Assembly (NCBI GenBank): GCA_024280975.1 | Contig: JAMXLQ010000323.1 | Coordinates: 1 to 8,356, forward strand | Origin: Methanosarcina sp. | GTDB lineage: Archaea > Halobacteriota > Methanosarcinia > Methanosarcinales > Methanosarcinaceae | DNA: 8,356 bases | Direction of reading: 5' to 3' | Shown: piece by piece, positions 1 to 5,552 of the stretch | How the letters are laid out: each line of letters begins with the position of its first letter | Numbering within the stretch: position 1 is the stretch's first letter | Notes under the pieces: generated by a model | What the model saw: the letters and a program-made list of their open reading frames with translations, nothing else | Database searches by the model: none | What the model was told of the DNA's origin: nothing | Made by a program: the position numbers and the translations under genes

Positions 1-38
1 TGATGCATTACGAGTGGATGTGAATGCCGACTTGCGCC

Positions 39-117
39 ACCCGAGTTCCGTTTCGGGAGCACGGGGCCCTTTTCGCTTCGCTCAAGAGGGCTAATTTACC
101 CGAATCTCATTTCGGGT
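39..117. repeat. Two copies of an ACCCGA...TTCGGG hairpin flanking a third hairpin
   Basis: Copy one (40-57) has arms CCCGA/TCGGG with an 8-base loop. Copy two (98-117) has perfect 7-base arms ACCCGAA/TTCGGGT with a 6-base loop. The copies are direct repeats of each other about 59 bases apart. Between them, 66-91 forms an 8-base stem (GCCCTTTT with AAGAGGGC, one wobble) around a CGCTTCGCTC loop. All three are seen directly in the sequence; their function is unknown. Confidence 0.6.
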
Positions 118-134
118 CACGTATCGGCGTGATT

Positions 135-214
135 GCAAGTCTTTTCAAAAAAGCTTGCCTGCAAATCTTTTCAGAAAAGGTTTAACCGCAACCCTTTTCA
201 AAAAAAGGTTGAGC
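135..214. repeat. Three tandem ~27-base imperfect palindromic units
   Basis: Units at 135-160, 161-187 and 188-214 share the core GCAANYCTTTTCARAAAA and are 26, 27 and 27 bases long with no spacer. Each unit has complementary ends, for example GCAAG/CTTGC in unit one and AACC/GGTT in unit three, so each can fold alone. There are no unique spacers, so this is not a CRISPR array. A 14-base piece of the core (TTTTCAAAAAAGCT) recurs at 4552-4565, which suggests a dispersed intergenic element. Confidence 0.65.
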
Positions 215-272
215 GAAAACGGGACAACGTTTGAGTTTGAGGACTTTATCCCCAGACCCTATACGGCGTGAT

Positions 273-314
273 CAACCGGCGCAACGGTTGAAGCACAACG
301 CATGTGCTCATGCG
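273..314. other. Cluster of hairpins with two mutually exclusive foldings
   Basis: 273-290 is a perfect 6-base stem (CAACCG/CGGTTG) with a 6-base loop. Directly after it, AGCACA (292-297) can pair with TGTGCT (303-308), or CGCATG (299-304) can pair with CATGCG (309-314). The two pairings share bases and cannot form together. The pairing is seen in the sequence; any switch-like role is inference. Confidence 0.45.
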
Positions 315-563
315 GAATTATTACGAGCTCATTTTTTGAATTACACTTCATGAATATTAGGGCGTTTTCAAGAAAAGGAAAAAGCTAATATCAGGGAAAC
401 TGACTCCCAGATAGTTTTTAAACCTGAAAGAAGGTTTTTCTGCCTCAAAAAATTCTTTTTAACTAAAATTACGCTTATCCAGCATTCTTAAAGCTTCGGC
501 TATAGCCCACCTGACTTCTGGGTCAGGATCGTTTAAGTTTTCTACAAGAGGGGCTGCTGCTTT

Positions 564-566
564 TTA
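564..566 (-). other. Premature in-frame TAA inside the HEAT array
   Basis: The codon follows ...LAKIGD and is followed in frame by KAAAPLVENL, exactly where the other repeats have a helix-linking residue (for example GDEKVEEAL, GSRKAVDSLL). One base change (for example GAA to TAA) explains it. TAA is not known to be recoded in these archaea. Confidence 0.8.
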
Positions 567-1805
567 ATCCCCTATTTTTGCGAGGGCGTCTGCGGTATAC
601 CGTCTGACCCAGGGGTTGCTATCATTGAGGGTTTCAAGAAGTGAGTCAACTGCTTTTCGGCTGCCTATATTCCCAAGGGCATAAACTGCAGTGATTTGGA
701 GTTCGGAATCCTTTTCGGCTAGTATTCCGAGAAGAGCGTCTATTGCTTTGTCAGCTCTGAGAACTCCTAGAGAATAGGCAGCAGCATTTCTTACTTCAGG
801 ATTTGTATCACCAAGGCATTTGAGAAGTGGATCTACTGATTCCGGATCTTCCAATTTTCCAAGGGATTCGGCAGCACACTTTCGAAGTTCGGGATCCTTA
901 TGTCTCAGTTTGTGAATAAGGACTCCAGTTGCTTTTTTGCTGCCAAGGTTTCCGAGAGCTAATACTATCTGTTTCTGCAGTTCAGGAGAGCTTTTATCCA
1001 GTTTTACAATAAGTGCTTCTTCAACCTTTTCGTCACCCAGAACTTCCAGAGAACGGGCTGCAGCTAACCTAACTTCGGGGACTTTATTTTCCAGGCTTTT
1101 AATTAAAGGTTCAATTGCCCGTTTATCTTTAAGGTCTCCAAGGGATTCTATAGCACATGCTCGAAATCCAGGGTCTTTGTCTACCGTCAACTGTTTAATT
1201 AACGGTACTGCTGCATTTTCGGCTCCTATCCGACCGAGAGCTCTAGCTGCAGTTATTCTTACTCCGGAATTGTTGTCCTCAAGGAGCCCAAGAAGCGCTT
1301 CCTCTGCTCTCTGGCTTCTCACCTGTCTCAGGGCTTTGGCTGCGATTGTCCTGACTTCAGGATTTTCATCATCCAGAGCTCTTATACAGAATTGTGTATT
1401 TTTTTCACTTTGTTTTACTGAACTAACAGGGTTTCCTTCCTGTTCCCTGAGAAGATTTGAGATATAAGAGAACTTGTCAGACGAGGTTTTCAAGCCTGAG
1501 ACGTTGCTTAACAGGTTCATAGGAGAGTAAACGATAGCTACAAGGGATAGAACCATCGAAACAAGAAAGGAAAGTAGCAGAATTTTCATTTTGGTTTCGG
1601 AAAAAGAGCCAAGGCTAAAAACAATCAGTATCAATCCATTAAAGTATATTGTGCCTGCTGCCGTATAGGATACTATCTTCAAAGGAGGTTTTATCCGGTT
1701 GGCAATCGAGTTAGTATTGTCCCTCTTGCTTTGCAAAGAAAGTGTGAAAATGGCAATAAATACGGCATACAATGCGGCTATTGATTGCATTACTGCGGAA
1801 GGGAG

Positions 1806-1808
1806 CTA
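1806..1808 (-). other. In-frame TAG: possible pyrrolysine codon or nonsense mutation
   Basis: The codon lies between ...SYEGTF and LPSAVMQSIA in a frame open from ATG 1937. It sits on the loop edge and 3' arm of a stem-loop (1799-1820). TGG to TAG would be a single transition, giving Trp at a membrane boundary. In Methanosarcina UAG can be decoded as pyrrolysine when pylT and pylS are present. Confidence 0.6.
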
Positions 1809-1967
1809 AAAAGTTCCCTCATAACTTACAGAACTACCTGTACTTCCATTTCCTGAGAGAGTAATAAAGCTCAAAATAACTAGAGCAAATAAAAAGAAAA
1901 CTTCAAGCTTGTAAGTTTTCATGTCAGTCAGTTTCATTTTAAACAGGCTGCTCTTGTACTCAGAGAA

Positions 1968-1976
1968 TTATATAAA
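1968..1976 (-). promoter_or_regulatory. TATA box for the HEAT gene
   Basis: On the minus strand the sequence reads TTTTTATATAATT. Its centre is about 35 bases before ATG 1937, placing transcription start near 1945 and leaving a very short leader. It argues that translation was meant to begin at 1937 or 1922, upstream of the TAG. Confidence 0.6.
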
Positions 1977-2008
1977 AATTCCGCTGAGCCAAGTTCCTGG
2001 TTGATTTC

Positions 2009-2036
2009 CAAAAAAGAAAAGCAATAAAAGCAATTA
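2009..2036 (-). terminator. T-rich tract downstream of the DUF62 gene
   Basis: The minus strand reads TTGCTTTTATTGCTTTTCTTTTTTGG about 85 bases after the DUF62 stop and just before the HEAT promoter. Archaeal RNA polymerase terminates on such U-rich tracts without a hairpin. The position between two genes of the same direction fits, but this rests on composition only. Confidence 0.4.
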
Positions 2037-2098
2037 ATCTTATTGAAACGAAAAATCCATAAGTTAAACAGTAACTGATTTAGAGTTCATTGCCTGTT

Positions 2099-2128
2099 TT
2101 TATTTATACAGTCTTTATTTATACAGTC
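2099..2128 (-). repeat. 15-base tandem duplication over a stop codon
   Basis: TTTATTTATACAGTC occurs twice head to tail (2099-2113, 2114-2128) and continues for six more bases. Because 15 is a multiple of three, the DUF62 gene ends ...KTV-TAA and then repeats IKTV-TAA in frame, giving two successive stops. Confidence 0.85.
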
Positions 2129-2907
2129 TTTATTGCGATCTGATCCCCACTTTTCAGCCCGAATTGAAGTGAAGCATTTCCTTTATTTACTGCGATTTCC
2201 AGAAAGCCGTGACTACCTATAAGGGCAAGGGGCTCTTCCTTTCCGACAAAACCATAAGTCTGAACAAAAGAAACCCTTCTTCCATTTACTTCTACCTGTG
2301 AGCCGAAGGTAGAGAATTTTAAAACTATATCTTCCGGGATATTAGTGATTACATTTCCGAAGCTGTCTGCAAAAATGACCTCCCCAATAATAAAAGGCCC
2401 ATCAATTCCGAAATTTCCAAAGTCAAGATTAAGATAATCCGGGATTCTCGGTCCGACAGCCTCAATAGGTATACCTTTTGAAAGGTGGGCCCCTGCAGGC
2501 GCAAAAATATCCCTGCCGTGGAAAGTTGCAGAAATTCCTGACTTAAGCATAAGTTCGGGATTTGCAATTTTGTATACTTCCATTTCTCCAAGGCGGCGTG
2601 CTGCAGGGATCAAAAGCCCGTTGTCAGGTCCTACAAAAAATTGTTCTTTTCCTTTGCTTCCTGCTTTTATAGCAAGAGCCCGACGTGAGGTCCCAACTCC
2701 AGGATCGACAACACCAATATGCACGGTTTTCTGTGGGAAATATCGAACAAGGGAATAGAGAACAAAAGCTCCCTCCCGGATTCCGGCCTGCCGAATGGAA
2801 TGGGTTATATCAACAATCTGTACCTCCGGGTTAATTCCCAGAATCACGGCTTTCATGGCTGCAGGATAAAGATCTCCAAAATCGGTAGTCAGGGAAATTA
2901 AGGGCAT
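2119..2907 (-). CDS. SAM hydrolase/SAM hydroxide adenosyltransferase, DUF62 (SAM_adeno_trans) family
   Basis: The family splits S-adenosylmethionine with water/hydroxide to adenosine and methionine; the physiological reason is unclear and the protein is cytosolic. Family motifs appear in order, numbered from ATG 2907 (262 residues): LTTDFG at 6-11, DPGVG at 68-72, GPDNGLL at 93-99, FHGRDIFAP at 129-137, and DSFGNVITNI at 181-190 in the C-terminal beta-barrel part. The Asp-Arg-His set described for the archaeal enzyme is present as D68, R75 and H130. Length is typical and the frame is intact. A GTG at 2916 would add three residues; I prefer ATG 2907 because it gives the usual MPLISLTTDFG beginning and has a GTGAT ribosome-binding match four bases upstream, which itself contains the alternative GTG. 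It is divergent from the lipoprotein gene and is not obviously in an operon. The neighbours give no substrate clue. Confidence 0.92.
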   Translation of the reverse strand: MPLISLTTDFGDLYPAAMKAVILGINPEVQIVDITHSIRQAGIREGAFVLYSLVRYFPQKTVHIGVVDPGVGTSRRALAIKAGSKGKEQFFVGPDNGLLIPAARRLGEMEVYKIANPELMLKSGISATFHGRDIFAPAGAHLSKGIPIEAVGPRIPDYLNLDFGNFGIDGPFIIGEVIFADSFGNVITNIPEDIVLKFSTFGSQVEVNGRRVSFVQTYGFVGKEEPLALIGSHGFLEIAVNKGNASLQFGLKSGDQIAIKTV

Positions 2908-2927
2908 AAATATCACTTTGTTTTTTT

Positions 2928-2966
2928 CTATTTTATACTATGCAGGTTTAGAAAATTATATTAAGA
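2928..2966. promoter_or_regulatory. Divergent promoter region of DUF62 and lipoprotein genes
   Basis: The 119-base gap has two TATA-like boxes for the minus direction: TATAAAATA (2929-2937), which would start transcription almost at ATG 2907, and CTTAATATAATTTTC (2951-2965), which leaves a leader of ~25 bases holding the GTGAT site. Read on the plus strand, the latter (AATTATATTAAG) is also suitably placed for the lipoprotein gene, with transcription start near 2985. Dual use of one AT-rich element is inference. Confidence 0.45.
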
Positions 2967-3018
2967 TGTGAAAAAGTACAGGTTAACATTAGAACTAATT
3001 TAAAAAGTTTAAGAAGCC

Positions 3019-3023
3019 GGGAG
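3019..3023 (+). promoter_or_regulatory. Ribosome-binding site of the lipoprotein gene
   Basis: GGGAG lies three bases before ATG 3027, rather close but the only purine-rich match. It fixes the start that gives a complete lipoprotein signal peptide. Confidence 0.5.
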
Positions 3024-3026
3024 AAA

Positions 3027-4517
3027 ATGAAATATACAAAAATATTATTCATACTGATTCTCATAAGTCTGACTCTCCTTGCATCGGGTTGCGAGGAAAA
3101 AATGAATGCAGAAGAGATTGCAACAAAAATGCAGGAAAAGCAAGCCAGTCTTAAAGATTACTCTTATACGATGTACATGGCGATATACCTCAATGGAGAA
3201 AAGAATCTGGAGAATGAAATCCAGGTAATGTATAAAAAACCTAACATGATGAAGAGCCTTGAGATAGTGGATGGGAAAAAAGTCGAATCTGTCTCGGATG
3301 GTGAGTTCGCATGGAGCTACGATGCTGAAACAAATACTGTCACGAAAATGAAATTGCCTGATCAGCCACTCATCACGGATAATGATTTTGTCAGTATCAT
3401 AGGTAATTACATGAATGAAAGTGATATTTCCATGCTTGGAGTTGAAGAGGTGGACGGAAGAAGTGCATATGTCCTTGAAGCCAGGCCAAGAACCGAAGAG
3501 AACGAGTCAGGGCTAGCTTCCCGAACGAAAGTATGGGTTGACAGAGATACGTGGATGATACTCAAGTATAATATGTACAACAACAAAGGAAACCTGACAA
3601 CAGAAACCGAAATACGTGACCTGAAAGTAAATACCGGAATTCCTGATTCGGAGTTCAAATTTGAGATTCCTGATGGAGCAAAAGTGAAAACTCTGGATAT
3701 GGATGAAGTACTCAAAGCACCCGAAAACCTGAGCCTTGAGGAAGCCAGACAGCAAGCGAGTTTTGAGATTCTTACCCCGGAGTATATTCCTGACGGCTAC
3801 GTGCTTAACTCGACAATGATATGTGAAAACAACTATTCAGTTACTGAAGGTCAGGGCTCCGAAATTGTAATTCTTAGCTACCAGAAAGGAACTGAAGTTT
3901 TTGATATCGGTGAGACTGTTTACGAAAATAAGTCTGAAGAAAACATGTTCATGGAGGATGCTGAAAATATCAGCATCAATGGGAAAGAAGGAAGATACCT
4001 TAACGAATTCGGAACCCTTAAGATGTTGCAGTGGGAACTCGGAGGGGTTGAGATAACCCTGAGCGGGTCTCTCGAAAAAGCCGAGATATTGAAAATCGCG
4101 GAATCTATACAGGAACCTTTTACCGAATTCTACATTCTGGGGCCTGATGGAACAGCTGAGAATTATCCTACCGATTATGTACTCGGGGAAAATGGGACCG
4201 TAATAATAGGAATTATAAATCATGAGCAGAAGCCCGTAAACTATACAATGAAAGTCAGGCTAGAGAACACGTCTCTACCTTTACCTGCTGACTGGAAAGA
4301 TATATGCATCAAAAACAACGAGACCTTGGAAAAAGCAGTAACCATAACTCCTCCCTTTGCGGGAACGAACATGAGCCTTCAATTTTTGCTTTACAACAAC
4401 GATAAAAAGAATGCGTTCGAAGGAGATGCCGACGTGCCTTATAGGAGTCTTCATCTGTGGACAAATGTATCTCAAAGCCTCTCGGAGAATACATCAACTC
4501 CATTAACGGTGATATAA
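3027..4517 (+). CDS. Secreted lipoprotein: LolA/RseB-like + DUF4367-like + DUF1616-like domains
   Basis: 496 residues. Residues 1-21 form a lipoprotein signal peptide (basic MKYTK, hydrophobic core) ending in the lipobox LLASGC, so C22 is the expected lipidated residue and the protein is anchored outside the membrane. Residues ~25-220 resemble the LolA/outer-membrane lipoprotein-sorting fold (COG2834-like: MYKKPNMMKSLE, DGEFAWSYD, VWVDRDTWMILKYNMY, FKFEIPDGAKV). Residues ~243-360 look like DUF4367 (FEILTPEYIPDGY ... LSGSLEKAEILKIAESI). Residues ~365-482 match the extracellular DUF1616 type (FTEFYILGPDGTAENYPTDY, GIINHEQKPVNYTMKV, YRSLHLWTNVS). About fifteen N-x-S/T sequons agree with a glycosylated cell-surface location. 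Archaea of this group have no outer membrane, so true lipoprotein sorting is unlikely; lipid or peptide binding at the surface is a guess. Domain names are from memory of family patterns, with the C-terminal one the least certain in extent. Frame intact, stop TAA. Confidence 0.85.
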   Translation: MKYTKILFILILISLTLLASGCEEKMNAEEIATKMQEKQASLKDYSYTMYMAIYLNGEKNLENEIQVMYKKPNMMKSLEIVDGKKVESVSDGEFAWSYDAETNTVTKMKLPDQPLITDNDFVSIIGNYMNESDISMLGVEEVDGRSAYVLEARPRTEENESGLASRTKVWVDRDTWMILKYNMYNNKGNLTTETEIRDLKVNTGIPDSEFKFEIPDGAKVKTLDMDEVLKAPENLSLEEARQQASFEILTPEYIPDGYVLNSTMICENNYSVTEGQGSEIVILSYQKGTEVFDIGETVYENKSEENMFMEDAENISINGKEGRYLNEFGTLKMLQWELGGVEITLSGSLEKAEILKIAESIQEPFTEFYILGPDGTAENYPTDYVLGENGTVIIGIINHEQKPVNYTMKVRLENTSLPLPADWKDICIKNNETLEKAVTITPPFAGTNMSLQFLLYNNDKKNAFEGDADVPYRSLHLWTNVSQSLSENTSTPLTVI

Positions 4518-4681
4518 GCAACTGAACTGAGATTCCGCATCTAGCTTGCCGTTTTCAAAAAAGCTGAAACCGTTAAAACCAAAAAATCCGTAGATAAAAA
4601 AGGAGAAGAAGTTTCCTGTTTCAACAAAATCTGAGAGCATAGGGGCAGGTTGCGATTTCCGCAGTCAAGCTGATTAAATTC

Positions 4682-4726
4682 GGGAAAAGTTTTTACATTT
4701 TCCTGAAGCAGCCTGAAATATTTTTA
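4682..4726 (+). terminator. Possible terminator of the lipoprotein gene
   Basis: GGAAAA (4683-4688) pairs with TTTTCC (4698-4703) around a 9-base loop, extendable by one wobble. A run of five T (ATATTTTTATC) follows about 20 bases later. It is ~165 bases past the stop, so the link to the gene is tentative. Confidence 0.3.
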
Positions 4727-4760
4727 TCAAGCTCTCTTGCATTAAAACCCTAGTCGGACA

Positions 4761-4844
4761 CTGGTCCATACAATTTGATGCTGCCTGGTCCCATAAAAGT
4801 GCAACTTAAGCTACCAAGCTTGGCACTTTTGGGGCCCAGACCAG
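4761..4844. repeat. Long imperfect hairpin with a repeated CTGGTCC arm
   Basis: Nested arms pair: CTGGTC (4785-4790) with GACCAG (4839-4844), AAAAGTGC (4795-4802) with GCACTTTT (4823-4830), and AAGCT (4808-4812) with AGCTT (4817-4821), separated by small unpaired stretches. CTGGTCCATA also occurs at 4761-4770, so the distal arm could pair with either copy. Being almost symmetrical between convergent genes, it may block or end transcription from both sides; this is inference. Confidence 0.6.
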
Positions 4845-4869
4845 ATTAAGTAATTTTTCCAGTAATAGT

Positions 4870-5337
4870 TTATTTCTTTTCAAGCCTTAATAAAAATTCC
4901 TTTACATCCAAGCCAGATGCATAACCTGTAAGTTTCCCGTTTGCTCCAATGACCCTGTGGCAAGGGATAATTATCGCAATTGGATTCCGATTATTTGCAA
5001 GTCCCACAGCTCTATAAGCCTTGGGTTTTCCGATAGATACAGCTATCTCTTTATAAGTTCGGGTTTCTCCATAGGGGATTTCACATAAAGCTTTCCAGAC
5101 TGACTTTTGAAAATCCGTCCCCTCGGGAGCCAGCTTAAGGTTAAAGGATTCTAGTTTTCCAGAAAAATAAGCTTCAAGTTGCCTGATAGCCTCCCTGAAA
5201 AACTCTTCGTTCTCTACCCAGTCCTCAGGAATTCCCATTTTCTTCTTGCTTTTTAGAAAAATGAGATGTTTCAACCCTTTTTCATTCCCTGCCAGAAGAA
5301 TGGGACCTATTGGGGATTCGGTTATGCCGTAATACAT
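4870..5337 (-). CDS. ogt: Methylated-DNA--[protein]-cysteine S-methyltransferase (O6-alkylguanine-DNA alkyltransferase)
   Basis: The enzyme transfers the alkyl group from O6-alkylguanine in DNA to its own cysteine in a single-use, direct repair reaction in the cytosol. The 155 residues have the normal two-part layout: a variable N-terminal half (MYYGITESPIGPILLAG) and a conserved C-terminal DNA-binding half with FQKSVWKALCEIPYGETRTY (~76-95, helix-turn-helix entry), AYRAVGLANNRNP (107-119) holding the arginine finger R109, the active-site PCHRV (C126), and GYASGLDVKEFLL near the end. All key residues are present and the length is usual for an ogt-type protein. The start is well supported by AGGAGG seven bases upstream and a TATA box before that. 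It is transcribed alone; its 3' end faces the lipoprotein gene. Stop TAA. Confidence 0.95.
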   Translation of the reverse strand: MYYGITESPIGPILLAGNEKGLKHLIFLKSKKKMGIPEDWVENEEFFREAIRQLEAYFSGKLESFNLKLAPEGTDFQKSVWKALCEIPYGETRTYKEIAVSIGKPKAYRAVGLANNRNPIAIIIPCHRVIGANGKLTGYASGLDVKEFLLRLEKK

Positions 5338-5344
5338 TTGTTCG

Positions 5345-5350
5345 CCTCCT
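5345..5350 (-). promoter_or_regulatory. Strong Shine-Dalgarno site of ogt
   Basis: AGGAGG on the minus strand, seven bases before ATG 5337, is the best ribosome site in the window and fixes the start. The leader bases CTACA/TGTAG (5361-5365 with 5349-5353) can pair around a 7-base loop, placing a small hairpin that ends in the first base or two of the site. Confidence 0.8.
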
Positions 5351-5376
5351 ACAGCGCAGTTGTAGATAATTGTATC

Positions 5377-5387
5377 GCTATATAGGT
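5377..5387 (-). promoter_or_regulatory. TATA box of ogt
   Basis: CCTATATAGCG on the minus strand, with the palindrome CTATATAG at 5378-5385, would start transcription near 5355 and give a leader of ~18 bases that includes the AGGAGG site. Confidence 0.55.
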
Positions 5388-5470
5388 AGTTGTTCTTTTC
5401 TGGTAGAAATGTTTGTTCAATGATCTGGTAAAGAGACTCACGGTGGAGGATAGAATTTAATAACTAGAGA

Positions 5471-5552
5471 TAACCTTTCGGGAAAAAAGTAGAGCTATGA
5501 GGTTATTTAAGTGTCCCCTGAGGGTACTTAAATGTCCCTACAAGCACCCTCA
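5471..5552 (-). terminator. Structured 3' flank of the peptidase gene, probable terminator
   Basis: TTTAAGT (5506-5512) pairs with ACTTAAA (5526-5532), continued by CCC/GGG to a CTGA loop. Alternatively TGAGGGT (5519-5525) pairs with ACCCTCA (5546-5552); the two stems share bases. Further on, TAACCT (5471-5476) pairs with AGGTTA (5500-5505), with a run of six T on the minus strand (CTTTTTTCCC) in its loop. The position 30-110 bases after the minus-strand peptidase stop fits a termination or 3'-stability region. Confidence 0.5.

Larger units (their letters stand above)
1..458. other. Gene-free, palindrome-rich spacer
   Basis: No reading frame with a recognisable product or good start is visible here. 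The first ~320 bases are richer in G and C than the rest and are packed with short perfect or near-perfect hairpins and short repeats, described separately. A word TAtCGGCGTGAT-like is repeated near 123-133 and 262-272. Bases 330-458 are AT-rich and form the 3' flank of the minus-strand HEAT gene. The stretch resembles the repetitive intergenic DNA common in Methanosarcina; a structured non-coding RNA is possible but unproven. Confidence 0.6.
459..1937 (-). pseudogene. Membrane-anchored HEAT-repeat protein, frame interrupted by TAG and TAA
   Basis: The longest open piece (1790 down to 564, 408 residues) has two to three hydrophobic segments (residues ~1-20, ~38-62, ~68-90) and then PBS-lyase-type HEAT repeats of ~31 residues from ~134 to the end, each with the pattern PEVR-x-AAA-x-LG. 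The same frame is open on both sides. Upstream it continues for 48 sense codons to an ATG at 1937, adding another hydrophobic segment, broken only by a TAG at 1806-1808. Downstream of the TAA at 564-566 it continues for 34 codons that encode a tenth HEAT repeat (APLVENLNDPDPEVRWAIAE) to a TAA at 459. A TATA-like box sits just before 1937, whereas ATG 1790 is preceded by a pyrimidine-rich stretch without a ribosome site, so 1937 (or ATG 1922) is the likelier original start. HEAT arrays act as protein-binding scaffolds; the partner is unknown. It is either a decaying gene, or TAG is read as pyrrolysine and the protein ends one repeat early. Confidence 0.75.
4518..4869. other. Convergent spacer, no gene seen
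   Basis: This lies between the plus-strand lipoprotein stop and the minus-strand alkyltransferase stop. I see no convincing gene. It contains the TTTTCAAAAAAGCT word shared with the repeat at 135-214, a weak hairpin with a following T-run, and a long imperfect hairpin. A 23-codon frame (ATG 4778 to TAA 4847) lies over that hairpin but has no ribosome site. Confidence 0.6.

Noticed and set aside
135..214. CRISPR array
   Set aside because: The units abut without unique spacers, only three exist, and no cas gene is nearby.
937..1467. Plus-strand open frame of 176 codons
   Set aside because: It lies entirely antisense to the HEAT repeats, whose periodic composition keeps the opposite strand open; the product is Ser/Arg-rich with no recognisable domain.
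3837..4223. Minus-strand 128-codon frame
   Set aside because: Antisense to the well-supported lipoprotein gene, with no start signal or recognisable product.
4778..4849. 23-residue ORF over the convergent hairpin
   Set aside because: It has no ribosome site, and its frame is explained by the palindrome.
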